From Amaurobius ferox (lineage: Eukaryota; Arthropoda; Arachnida; Araneae; Amaurobiidae): a DNA stretch of 64,000 bases. The stretch lies in contig OX578136.1 in NCBI GenBank assembly GCA_951213105.1, positions 71,030,230 to 71,094,229 on the forward strand, given 5' to 3'. Positions 25,401 to 37,466 of this stretch are shown here, in pieces. Numbering within the stretch: the stretch's first letter is position 1; the number at the start of each line of letters is the position of its first letter. A program made the position numbers and the translations under genes. The notes under the pieces are model-generated. The model was not told where the DNA came from. It saw nothing but the letters and a program-made list of their open reading frames with translations, and did not search any database.

Positions 25401-26553
25401 GCCATGTTATTAATCATATGGTATTAAAGACCATCTTTAGCTTCATTTTTCACTTTTGTTACTCACATAAGTTACTTTTGATCGAGTATTGTAATATGTG
25501 TTAAAGACGTTTTCTTTAATCAGCAGACTTAAGCCCATAAACGCCTTGTTATTTCTAAATATTTTGTAATATGTTCTATTACCGCTGTAACAATCAATGT
25601 ATAAGTTGTTTTTTTATTTATTTGTTAATTTTATTTATTTATTTATTTATTGAACGAAAAATGTTTGCTATCAATATTTTACAGCTCCCGTCAATATTTT
25701 TTATCCCTAGATAATTTATAAATAATGATTACACGTCTTGAACATTACAAGTAGATTCGAGGTTTCATTTAGAGATAAGGTTGTTGAGCTCTGATCTTAT
25801 AATACGGACGAAGGGTATTTAAGCTGCTTACCGGATATGCTGAGACAACTATGCAAATTTTGCATAGCACGTTATTTTTTCAAAAAAATATGGATTTGTG
25901 TCATTAATTCTTCAAAACATACAGAAAAACTTATTAAAAAACGTAATATATTTTTTATACAATACATAAACAATAAATCAAAATGCATGCACTTACGTAA
26001 GTGAAGGTTACATTTTCATATAAATGAGAATCACATTTTTCATTGAAATTTAGGCTACTTTTATGTTTTACATGAGGCCTATTTTTCTTTCAAGTTATAG
26101 CAGTTTTTTAGTTAAGCCACCTTTATATTTATGTCGGCTTTTCCCTCCTGATAAATGTCCTCTTTGGCATGAAAATTATCCCCAACTGCTGTTCAAAATT
26201 ACTTAAAATTAAAATATTCCGCTAGAAATATGAATATACACAGTTAGAGAAATGTGCAAACTGGTTTCAGTGGTGAAACAAGATTTATTCTTTAAAATAA
26301 ATAAAACAGTTAAGCGTTGTGGTTGTTCTGTCTTTCTATTCTGAAGGAAGTCACTATTTTGTGCCTCCAAAATAGATTAATATTGTTAAGGAAATATGCT
26401 ATCACAAACGAAACATTTATTTTCTTAATATTTTTAATTTGTAGTTTTGCGTATGACAAAGAATCTCTGAGACATTTGTGGATAGAAATTTTTTAGGATG
26501 GAATATTACTCAGAATTGTAATTTATCATTTAGTAATAATGTAATATATTATT
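22482..26553. other. Long AT-rich stretch, no gene recognised
   Basis: It contains a 104-codon plus-strand frame (24904-25218) with no recognisable domain, and within it a GC-rich perfect hairpin at 24989-25001. The remainder is low complexity. Confidence 0.4.
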
Positions 26554-26700
26554 ATCATCATCATCATCAATGGCTTGACAGACCATTTTGGGCGCTGGCC
26601 TTTCTTAGAAGATTTTTTGATGTAAAGGACTTGGAGAAATGCTTAACACTTTAGTCCTTAACACCTCACACTACTTCTTTGCCCATACAGTCGATCCATA
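26554..26700. repeat. (ATC)n-associated dispersed repeat, probable
   Basis: A short (ATC)n run (26554-26569) is followed by ATGGCTTGACAGACCATTTT and GGGCGCTGGCCT, a less AT-rich block. From general knowledge, blocks of this kind beside trinucleotide runs occur as dispersed repeats in arthropods. No second copy is present here to confirm it. Confidence 0.35.
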
Positions 26701-26878
26701 TCAACTTCGGTCATCCTCATCGATGTGTTTCTATTTATACGCATCTCTATGTATACGTAAACAATGATTTGTTTTTAAATACATATATGAATTTTATTAT
26801 GTTAGAAACTGATTTCATAAACAAAATGTTTAATGAAAATTCACAAATTTCAAATTACACTAGCAAAGTTATTTTTTA

Positions 26879-26975
26879 ATATCTCAAAGTTATTTTTTAA
26901 TATCTATATATTTTTTAATATCTTATCATTATCTATCTTTATATTTTTTAATATCATATTTTTTAATATCTCATA
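26879..26975. repeat. Small TATTTTTTAATATCT tandem array
   Basis: Five imperfect copies of TATTTTTTAATATCT with variable spacers. Confidence 0.75.
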
Positions 26976-27242
26976 AATTTATCCATAATCAATCACGATG
27001 TCGATTAACTTTAAAGTCATGTAATACATCACAGTGTTAAGAAACATTTTCCGCTTTCTTTCTTAAGTTCTGCTATCAACGTAAGTAACTTTTCACAAAG
27101 TCTTATAATATCAACTACACTTAATTTTAACAGTTTTCGTGACATGCACTTAACTTCATAAACTACGTGTCACAGCAAAATATTTTTATAATATTCTCTA
27201 TTAGCTCTGTCACGATAATAAGCACATTCTCTTGAAACTTAT

Positions 27243-27828
27243 TGTAATGCCAGAAATGTAAGGTAATAAATATTTGGAAGGATTAAAAAATAATGGAACC
27301 AGGAATGCGGGCGGATTATCCCCACGCTAAGCAGATGGGCGATAATATACAGGTGGCCCCATATCTTACATACCACGCCCATGTTTACATACCACACTAA
27401 GCCGTTTGGCGGCAACCGAGACGGCGAGGCCATGTCTACGGATTAGCTCTCAGCTCTACATTTCAGCACGTGAACCGCCGACCGAAAAAGGGATATAAGT
27501 GAGAGTTGCTCGAAGTGGGAGTCAGAATTGGTCAAGGCAGGCTGTTGGAGTTAGACTAGTCAAGAAGAAGCGACGGTAGCAGAGTTAAGAGTTGTGTGTG
27601 CGTCTCTGATATAGGAATTCCGAAGGAGAGCTCATGTTCATCTGGTATTGCAAGTGTAAAGTGTGACAAAGCATCGGTGTTACCCAAGTTATATGAAAGA
27701 AGATCAGGTACCGTACAATTAAACTATATGAGGATAACCTCTTTGTCTAAATTTGTGTTTTTACGGAAAAGCTAATTAATGCATCCCACCACGTGCTCCA
27801 ACCAAATATCAATTCATCTGGCATTACA
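27243..27828 (+). mobile_element. LTR-like unit with 12-bp inverted ends
   Basis: The stretch begins TGTAATGCCAGA and ends TCTGGCATTACA, an exact 12-bp inverted repeat bounding 586 bp that is clearly less AT-rich than its neighbours. It contains GGGATATAAGTGAGAG near 27490, which may be a TATA box. There is no flanking direct repeat, and the sequence after it (CCCCCCGAACTACC) is not a clear primer-binding site. A polyadenylation-like AATAAA occurs only outside it, near 27917, so the true transcript end may lie beyond the unit. It may be one LTR of a rearranged retrotransposon or another element with inverted ends. Confidence 0.55.
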
Positions 27829-29084
27829 CCCCCCGAACTACCATTGAGATGTATTCCACTATTGTGATATTTATTTAATTTGTAAAACTAAAGAGTGTAA
27901 ATTGAGTATGTGATAAATAAATGTTTGTTCCTTTACTATTAACCTTAATTTTTAGTTTGTTAACTTAGTATCCCGTTAAGCACCGAAATAGGTGGGTTTT
28001 GCGGCCACCAACGCAATGTACACAGCAGTAAGTTTTAGAACAGATTACATGTATAATTAATATACTAATAAATAATTAATTTAATGTAAAATGCATTTTT
28101 TGACAATATTAATTTTAATCAACAAAATTAATAATCGGCACACTTATAATACATTTTCTTATTTTCTCACTTTATGTAAATATAATATATATATATATAT
28201 ATATATATTTAAAAATTTTAAACAAAAACTATGCATAAAATACGGTAAGTACAAAAAAACCATCGCTAGTATATCTGTTACAAATAAGTAACTATAGACC
28301 AAGACTAAGGATAAAAAGAGAAGGTAACATATCACTATAATGGAAAGGGAATGAGGAGAATAATAGCATACAAAAATCACAATTAAAAAGGTATACATAT
28401 AAATATATGAATATATATATATAAAATGAAAATGAAAACATGGCAAAAATGAGAAAAGGCAATAATAATTAGCTCAAGATTAAAGATCAAGATATGAAGA
28501 ACAATCAATTGAAACTACAGGAAAAATGGCAGTTAGTTCGAAATTGCATTCACATCAGGACAGCCATACAATTCGAATTAAAACCGATAGAATAGCCAGA
28601 CTATATAGATATTCTGACAATGGCGATAGTATTTAACTACAGACACCATTGGAACCTTCTACTGGCTACTGGAAGGCGAAATAATATAAATCAATTGAAC
28701 TATAAATCATAAATATAAAAAAAACTGAAATATTAACTCACAGGCACAGATACCACGTGGAAGTCGAATATGTTCGCAGAGGAACAAGCGACAAATCATA
28801 TTACCTCACTTCGTCAATGCGAGTTGGCACCGGAATGAATACACTTGAACGAAACATAATACGTATGAAGAATTTAAAAAAAGTAATCAGTATAGGACTC
28901 AGGACAAGTGGAAAGTAGTCTTTCGAAAATAGTATACAGTATCAGACTCAGGCCTGGTGGTAAGTTAGGTGATAAGAAAGGGTGTAATTCACAAAAATGA
29001 GTTATCCAATCAAGGATAAATAATGCATTTGTAAAATTATTATGTGGTATATTTGAAATTATTAATAATATATTTACAAATACT
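27829..29084. other. Unassigned stretch after the LTR-like unit
   Basis: The first 200 bp stay less AT-rich and include the hairpin GGTGGGTTTTGCGGCCACC near 27990, possibly still part of the retroelement. Then comes AT-rich sequence with a short (TA)n at 28186-28208. The lower end may hold decayed 3' sequence of the minus-strand RT relic. Confidence 0.4.
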
Positions 29085-29560
29085 TCAGGATAGTGTTAAT
29101 TTTGACAAATGCATTTAAGATTATTGATGTGGAGAAAGTGAAGCTGAGGATCAGAAAGTCGATGTATTCAAAAGAGCTGGTTTAAAATTATGTTTCTAAA
29201 CAATTGAATATAATTACAAGACCGATATAACAGCTTGATGATAGTGAAGTTGTAAGAATCTTTTTTGTCATATAAATTAGTGATAACATGATTATTAAGG
29301 GTATCTAAATTTATATATATATATAGGTCTAAATAATTTACAGTTTGACTAACACTAGGCTCATTAGGGATTAATTCTAGGTTAGATGGGCAAAAATCAA
29401 CATTAATTGGATAGGAATCATCAATGATAATACAAATTAAGTCATCAACATATCTATATATATTATATGAATTTGAGTTAAAATGGCATTCATAGTAATA
29501 AAGACATAAGTTAGCAATAATACTACTACTACAGCCCCCTTGTGATACACTAGATGTTTG
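29085..29560 (-). pseudogene. YVDD-type reverse transcriptase relic (palm region)
   Basis: A minus-strand frame with no methionine start is open from about 29560 to 29176. It reads SVSQGGCSSSIIANLCLYYY, which matches the RT motif before the active site. The active-site box is IYRYVDDLICII near 29460-29430. Then come CPSNLELIPNEPS, SQTVNYLDLYIYIN, NLYDKKDSYNF and SCNYIQLFRNIILNQ. This order (YVDD, SxxNYLDL, LYDK) is that of a retroelement RT in which the active-site box is RYVDD, as in Penelope-like elements and some unclassified families. A stop follows near 29176, with weaker similarity continuing to about 29085. The piece at 16679-17006 is a second relic of the same family. Confidence 0.78.
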
Positions 29561-31295
29561 TAAAAATATATAACAATTAAAAAAACGTATTAAAATGCTT
29601 TTAAAAATTATTTGAATTTGGTTTGTAATAAATAATAGAAAAGTATATTATGGGATAAGGAGGTCAAAACATACTTTTATATTAGAAACAAAGTTTTTTT
29701 ACATTTAGAGTGTTTATACAACCCATAAAATATCTCATCATTAGAAGAAACTCTTTAAAAACTAATTAAAATACTTATTGTTAAATCTCATCAAATACAA
29801 TTGTGGAATATTATTTGCTGTTATAACGATTATCAGTTTCGTTCAAATCATAAATATAATTATTTTTCTCATATTTTATAGTTTCTGTTGGCATTTAGGA
29901 AAGAAAATGTCAGTTGTGTGCATTATGTTTATTTACGAGAGCATAAAATCATCTTTAAAAGCAGCACCCTTAATTTATGGAGTTTGAAAGTATATTTTAT
30001 TAGATTATAAATATAGCAGAGAACGCACTCTCCACTACTAGATATATTTATAAAGGTTTTATTTTCATCTGATAACTGCATACTACATACAGATATAAAT
30101 ACATATACATTTTAGTCGTTAGAACTCTTATTAATAAATAACTTTTTTTTGAATTCTTATTAATACATAACTTTTATTCACTATAAATATATTTACCTAA
30201 TGAGCTTAAATTTCATTACAGACCAAACATGACTCCGGTTGTAAAAATTGCCTTCATCATTGAAGTATTGGAAACTCACTTCCAATGTTACGACCAACAT
30301 TTCTGAATCGGTTTCGCACGTTTCGTCAGTCTGCAAGATAAATAAGTTGATAACCGCACTAGGTGCTAGAAATCCTATTAAATTCCGCAATTTTTGGAGA
30401 ACGTCTATTATGATGGACGAAGTTGGTCTTTCTTTGTAATCAGCATCAAATTTCATAAATATTAAGCTCAGACTTTAAGAAGCAACAATAACCAGGTTCA
30501 AACGTACAGAATTTGCCAAAGAGGATGTTTCTAAATCTCAGATAGCAGCCCGGTTGCAGATAATGATATCCATGGACCGAATGACTCATTAATAACACCA
30601 GCTTACTCCTTTTCATTAAATTCCAGCTGATTCGCTAGTTAAATGCATAATGATTACCTTATGAAATATTTTGAATTGCTGATTAAACATGGTCAGAATT
30701 AAATGTCACTTTATGTGAGATTATTTTAGAATGAGGCAGATTCCATATTTACCGCTGTAGCAGCGCCAACCGGCCTTGGACTCGAACTCTCATTTAGCGG
30801 GTTTTGTTTGAGCATAGCACGCCAAAAATTAATAATTTATGATTTGGATGTTAATGAAAGAATTCGTTCCATCCAGCACCGAAGAATGGATAATATTATG
30901 AGATTTCAAACACCAAATAACAATGTTACTTAATGTGTATAGCAGTTGTATGTAGTGTGTATATGTTGTACATAATATGTAAATAAACCATATTAAAATC
31001 TACAGTTCACTACCTATCGCCGAAGATACATTTTTAATTATGTTCATTTATGTGCATTAAAACAAGTGTAGCGCATTTAAATAAATGTGGGGGAAAATAG
31101 AGGAGGAAACACGCATTTAAAATTTGGTACAAAATTTATGTTTCTGTCCAAGTGTTTTTTTATTTAATTTACAGTTTCCAGCACATATACTTAAAAACTA
31201 ATAATTCTAGAATTAGCGCACATTAAACTGTACGTGTATACTTTGTGAAAAAAAATGTGAAAGCAAAATATTTTCAACTTTAAGAATTATAAAAA
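29561..31295. other. Unassigned AT-rich stretch
   Basis: It holds an 87-codon minus-strand frame (30193-30456) in a less AT-rich patch; I do not recognise it. Near 30790 the minus strand has GAGTTCGAGTCC, a lone B-box-like string that may be a SINE relic. Confidence 0.4.
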
Positions 31296-32312
31296 ATCTG
31301 ATGTGGGTTACACATAACTTCCCTTATATAATGCAATGAATTTACTACTTATACAATTTAAAAAAAAGTTATTCTTATAGTAGATACTTATATTTTTTCC
31401 GAGATATTGAATTTTCTTCAATTAGTCTCCATTTTCATTGATTTTGCGTTATTTTTATCTATTTGGCGAGATTTTTGTTAATTTGGCAACATTTAAGAAG
31501 TCGCCATGTTGGCGACATTCCGCCAAATTTGTAGCCAAAATCTCGCCAAGCGTTATGGACGGAGAAATAAGTTATTCTTACAGCAGATAAATGACTATTA
31601 GCGTTCAAATGCAAAAGTATTACTCAAAGTATCTTTTCTCATGAATGGAACGAGCTAGATCCAAGAGAATGATGTCACTATATTTATTGCAGGATATCAC
31701 ATATGAAAAGTGAACATGTTTCTCAACAGTTAATAATTTTTTTTAATTTATGGGATTTTTTGATAAATTTATTTAAAAAATGTGCAATATCTCGAGAACG
31801 GATTATGCTAGCGTTCAAAAGTTTATGTCAATCGTTTTCTAATGAAAAATTACACAAAAAATGTCTATTTGCGTAATTTTATTAAAGGTTTTGATTTTTT
31901 GATGATTTTTTCAAAATTACAGTTGAAAATTTAGGAGGTTTTGAACATTCGATTGCGTTTAAAATCAATAGGCCTCCAGTATTCACGGATTGTGATTTTT
32001 TTTTACCAAATTTCATTCGAATCGCTCCATTAGTTCGTGAGATATTTACTTCACATACTCACTGACACACACACACACACCCACACACACACTTTCACAC
32101 ACACACAAATATTTCCCGGTCGTCCGAATAGTTGCTCAAGTCCTCTGGATGAGTCGGACGGCCTGGGTTTTCCACACACACAAATGTCACCTCAAAACTG
32201 TTTGATTCGTAATCAGGGATACTTGAAACTACTCTCCCGTCGAAAAGTTGAATTCGAATTTTCGACTCCGCCACAAAACTTTCCTTATACATTTTGTATA
32301 TAAGGAGAGTAA
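31296..32312 (+). mobile_element. Family 1 (HINE-like) copy D, interrupted by a mini-SINE
   Basis: Starts ATCTGATGTGGGTTACACAT and ends near TATATAAGGAGAGTAAC. The TTGGCGA cluster is at about 31460-31550 and the (CA)n tract at 32065-32107. A 62-bp mini-SINE with its own TSD interrupts the microsatellite at 32111-32172. The terminal hairpin carries two substitutions. Confidence 0.88.
32111..32172 (+). mobile_element. Solitary ~60-bp mini-SINE with 13-bp TSD
   Basis: The insert contains CCCGGTCGTCC at its left and GGACGGCCTGGGTTTTC at its right, flanked by CACACACACAAAT at 32098-32110 and 32173-32185. It is the same 3' SINE block as at 10490-10550. Its position inside the CA tract of family 1 copy D dates it after that element. 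Part of the TSD is microsatellite, but the AAAT end argues against chance. Confidence 0.85.
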
Positions 32313-32715
32313 CAATGCACCAATTGATATTTAAAGACTGGTTTCAAGAAATTCAAAATCCATGTAAGAAATATATTACATTATGTGTATCCTAAAATCC
32401 AGAGGCCATTATTTTATTATAGATCATTTAGATGATAAAATAACATATATCTTTATTTGAAAATCCACCCATTAAATCTGTTTAAACAGGCTCTCAGTTA
32501 GGATGGCTTGTATGTTACGTTTCTTACCAATAAGGTAGACGCGACTGCAGTTTATTCAGCTTTAGTAGCAGACATGACTTATAAATGAGAGTTCTAAAAA
32601 TTATATTTATAGATGTTAATCTAAAAGTAATTATTCATACAAGTTGCTTCAAAGAGGTTGCATGGCAAAATATTTTGGGACGATTATTCGCCTACTCGTG
32701 ATTCGTATTTAAAAT

Positions 32716-33491
32716 ATCTGATGTGGGCAGCACATCACTTTCCATATATAAAGCAATGAATTTACTACATTTACAGTTAAAAACATGTTATTCTCATAGT
32801 AGATATTTATATCTTTCCAAAATATTGAATTCTCTTCAATTAGTCGTCATTTTATTGATTTAGCGTCATTTTTATCCATTTGGCGAGATTTTTTTTAATT
32901 TGGCACCATTTAAAAATGTCGCCAAGTTGGTGACATTCCGCTAACTTCGTCGCCCAAATCTCGCCAAGCGTCATGGAAGGAGAAATAAGTTATTCTTACA
33001 GCGGATAAATGACTATTGGCGTTCAAATACAAAAGTATTACTCAAAGTATATTTTCTCGTGAATGGAACGAGTTAGATCCACGAGAATAATATCACCAAA
33101 TTTGTTGTATGATATTATATCAGTAAAGTGAACATGTTTCTTAAGAGTTAATATATATATATATATTTTTAATTTATGGAATTTTTTGATAAATTTATTT
33201 GAAAAATGTGCAATATCTCAAGAACGGTTCATGCTAGCGTTCTAAAGTTTATGTCAATCGTTTTCTAAGGAAAAATTACATAAGAAATGTCTATTTGTGT
33301 AACTTTATTAAAGGTTTATATTATTTGATGATTTTTTCAAAATTTCACTCGAAAATTTAGGGAGATTCTGAACATTCGATTGTGTTTTAAAATAGTAGGC
33401 TTCCAGTATTCACGGAATGTGATTTTTGTACCAAATTTCATTCGAATCGCTCCATTCGTTCGTGAGATATCGTCTCCACATACTCACTGAC

Positions 33492-33538
<47 letters not shown>

Positions 33539-33675
33539 CACACACAAACATCACCTCAAAATGTTCGATTCGTGATCAGGGATGCTTGAAACGTGCTCTC
33601 CCGTCGAAAACTCGAATTCGAATTTTCGACCCCGTCTCAATACTTTCCTTATACATTATGTATATAAGGAAAGTA
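32716..33675 (+). mobile_element. Family 1 (HINE-like) copy E
   Basis: Full-length copy from ATCTGATGTGGGCAGCACAT to the 3' hairpin ending GGAAAGTAA. It carries the TTGGCGA cluster at about 32880-32970, a small (TA)n at about 33151-33166, the CAAATTTCATTCGAATCGC module and (CA)n at about 33492-33546. It is in direct orientation to copy D, about 400 bp away. Confidence 0.9.
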
Positions 33676-33745
33676 AAAATGCTTCAAATAAAATTGACTT
33701 GCAAACTACGACAGTTTGAGCAACGTAATATGTTTGAGTACAAAC

Positions 33746-34053
33746 CCTAGTAGCATTTAATATGGGTCTAATATTATGAATTATCCATTATAATCCTAAC
33801 ATTGGGCAAATATTGGGGTGACATTGGTCTCCAGTATTGGCTAACATTTTCATTACAATGTTATGCCCATATTGGTGTTATATTAGAAATATTGGCGTGA
33901 TATTGTTCCAGTATTGCCGCATTATTTTAAGCCAATATTGAGCCAATTCCGTCAAAATGTCCACTTTTTCATACTAGCCCAATATAAGATCCAATAGAAA
34001 GTCAATATTGGACCAATAGTGGATAATTCACAAGGGGATTGTGTTCACTAGGG
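33746..34053. mobile_element. Possible MITE with CCCTAGT/ACTAGGG ends
   Basis: The segment starts CCCTAGTAGC and ends TTCACTAGGG. The duplicate copy has a right end CTACTAGGGG near 34775, which extends the inverted match to the left end. The interior is dense in AATATT and CCAATATTGG palindromes. No transposase and no clear target duplication, so this is tentative. Confidence 0.4.
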
Positions 34054-35178
34054 TAATTTCACAATATAACTTTCTCTACGGCTCTCTACACAAATGAATG
34101 ATTGAATTAATGAAGATTATTATTAGTAAAGTATTTCTCATTCATCTACAGATCTTTTGAAAAATACATACCGATTCACTATAATGCAAATGCAAAATTG
34201 GCCATGAAAAAATTGTCATACTTATTGGACTTGAATCATTTTAACCCGCACAAAAGAAGCCATGAAAATATATATTTCCGGGATCGTGCAAATATTGAAT
34301 TTCGTTAGATAAAATTTCCATCCAAGAACTTGCATGCGTATCAATCTGTAGCAGAGAATCCTCAAATTATACGTCGAAAACTTTAATAAATGATATATTG
34401 GATATTTTTATCGCATTACAATGAAACTTTCTGGTTTGATTAACAGTTCTATTAAAAATTTTATTTTAATATGAGTCCAATATTAGACCGATATTGTACA
34501 TCTTGGCATTACATTGGGGAATATTCCAATATAATCCTAACATTGGGAAAATATATGGGGTTATATTGGTCTCCAATATTGGCTAACATTTTCATTACAA
34601 TGTTATGCCATATTGATGTCATATTAGAAATATTAGCGTGATATTGTTCCAGTATTGCCCCATTATTTTAAGCCAATTTTGAGCTAATTCCGCCAAAATG
34701 TCCACTTTTTAATATTAGCCCAATATAAGATCCAATAAAATGTCAATATTGGACCAATAGTGGATGTCTACTAGGGGAAAGTTTCACAATATAACTTTTT
34801 CTACGGCTCTCTACAAATGAAGATTATTATTAGTAAAGTATTTCTCATTCATCTACAGATCTTTTGAAAAATACATACTGACTCACTATAATGCAAATGC
34901 AAAATTGGCCATGAAAAAATATTGTCATACTTAATGAACTTGAATCACTTTAACCCGCACAAAAAAAGCAATGAAAATATATATTTCAGGGATCGTGCAA
35001 ACATTGAATTTCGTTAAATAAAATTTCCATTCAATAACTTGCATGCGTATGAATCTGTAGTAGACAGCCCCAATCTATCCATAGAAAACTTTAATTAATG
35101 ATATATTGGATATTTTTACCGCATGACAATGAAACATTTTGGTTTGATTAACAGTTCTATTGAAATTTTTGTTTAAAT
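33759..35178. repeat. ~710-bp tandem segmental duplication
   Basis: Copy 1 (about 33759-34465) and copy 2 (about 34466-35178) share the same order of landmarks. These are the AATATT-rich block, CTACGGCTCTCTACA, TCATCTACAGATCTTTTGAA, CATGAAAATATATATTTC, ACTTGCATGCGTAT and GGTTTGATTAACAGTTCTAT. The offset is about 707 bp at the start and 741 bp inside because of an indel near the beginning. No reading frame is conserved between the copies. Confidence 0.9.
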
Positions 35179-37466
35179 TGAAAACGAAAGGTGTCTCATA
35201 AGAAGTTGCATTTCGTACATATTTACTAAAAATTGCCACACGATCAAATATTACATACGATGATAAATTAATTAACTTTAATTAAAGCATTTCTTAAACT
35301 GGAATCATGGATATACAACCAATCGTCCATGAGATATTTAGTCTTACAGTATTATAAACATCATGTATTATCGTCTAACATGTATGTATCTATCCCAACC
35401 CCCTTAAGTCCTCTGGTGCTGTACATTATCTGGAATTTGTGCACTCATAGAACCGACCATGGGGCAGAATATAACAGAGCCAGATTTTCGATTAATTCTC
35501 CAAGAAGTACAAAAATATGAGTACTTTAGAAGTCTTAAACAGGTTATTTCGTTGCACACTTATAGACGACCGTGATACTAAACCTATTGGTTACTGACTT
35601 CCGATTGGAAACAATTTCCAGACGATATAGAAGACCCCATCTCCTCCATGGGCTCGAAGACTGAAATTTTACGGATTTGGAGCAGAGTCTAGATAATTCA
35701 ATTTGCATTTAAAATGAACATTTTTCATGCTAAGCACCATATCTTATTAAACAAAATACAACTTATTAAAAAAGTTACTGCTTAGTTTTTTAGGAGTGTT
35801 AGTTTTCCTGTAAATAAATTCCTGTTTTAAATACTGACATCTGTATATAATTTTAGAAAAGTAATGAAATTGAATGAGATATAATAACGAAATGATTAAA
35901 ATATTGAATTTGTTCAAGTGAGTATCAATTGCGTAGTAAAAAAGTCTCCTTAATGACATCATCATATATTAAATAATTAATGATAGTGGGAGATAGCAGA
36001 TTCTATAATAATAGGTGATTTTCGTAGGAGTGAGAGATATGTTTTATTATAAGCAACGATCACATATAGTATTCCTTAGACAACTTTCTGAACAAAAGAA
36101 TTTCCTTCTTACATAGAATGACTGAGAAAAATTAGAATACCCAATCACCTGTCAAGAAAGTTTGAACCAAATTTTAAACCCGTATACCTCAACTTTAAGA
36201 CCCGCCCATATGTGCACGAAATTAATCATCTGATTGTTTTTTTACTAAATTTAGCCCATGGATTTAATGTTTGTACTTCTTGCAATCTTGTAGTAGACAA
36301 TGAAATTACTAGATAGCACAAATATATTTTTAAGCAAAGAATATACATATGATTATAGTGCGATTATTCTGTCAGTCTGAAATTTAGCGTTCCAGCCTCA
36401 TATAGACTGAGTACATTCTTTAATAAATTTGAATCCCGTGACGTTGTAGGATAGTATCTTTTGATTTTCATAAAAGTTCTATAAAGCATGGTAGTGTGTA
36501 TATCAAATTTTCCTGGTGCACTCCATAGACTGCTCCATGGATGCTATCATTAGCAATGGAAGTTAAATGATTGTTGAATTGATTTTTCTGGTCGATTTTT
36601 ATATAATTACTTCCAATTAGGTCAATGTAGGTCACATTCTAGCTCCATATGGCATCAACAAACTCTAATAATTACCGTTCACCATCCTTGGACCAACATT
36701 ACGCAGGATTTGCTGCTGTAATCACGTGGTGAACGATGAACACACTTACTTAAAATCAAGGATTATAGAATTTTTATGGTGTATGGTAGTGAATTAATTT
36801 CATCCAGCCTGTAACTGTTCATACTGTAAGTCTGTTCTCTGTTTACTATCGTTAATAGAGTTGTATGCAGAATGATAATTGTGCTTTATATCGATGAGAA
36901 ACACGTGGAACTCACATAGTCATCATAATGGTCCCGTTCACATAGCTACGTAATATAACTACGGATTTTATAATAAATATTTTGATGTCTGAAATGACGC
37001 ATTGTTTTATTCTAAGTTTTGGGGTTAAAAGTCGCACTTTCTCAGTCCCTTTGATAAATTATTAACTTTTAAAATCCTCTGTGGCTTTTGAATTGGCCTG
37101 AAGATATGCAATACCTTCATCAGGAAAATTTGATTTAAAAATCATATCTATCAACGTTTATGTTTTTAAGATCCTGAAGATGACGGTAAAAATAATTAAA
37201 TTAATTTTCGTCATGTTTTATACAAAGACAACATGGTTCAGCACATTTCATATTTTGGTACAAACCAAAATATCCAGGCTCAATACCCTTCTTAAACCGA
37301 TAATTTTGGGTCATAATAAATTTTATTTGAGGTTTATAAGGGCTATTCACCGGACTGGATCCGGACCTCTAGGTGTATTTGTGTTAGAAAGGCCTCCGAG
37401 GAATAATTTTTATAGTTAGTTACATGGCTAAGCTTCTGTTGAAGCTTTCCAGTAGTATTAGTGCTT
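35179..37466. other. AT-rich stretch, no gene recognised
   Basis: Only short spurious frames. The 35330-35660 part is slightly less AT-rich without recognisable content. Confidence 0.4.

Noticed and set aside
35590..35660. Another mini-SINE near AATTTCCAGACG
   Set aside because: The right-hand block GACGGYCTGGG is missing and no TSD is seen.
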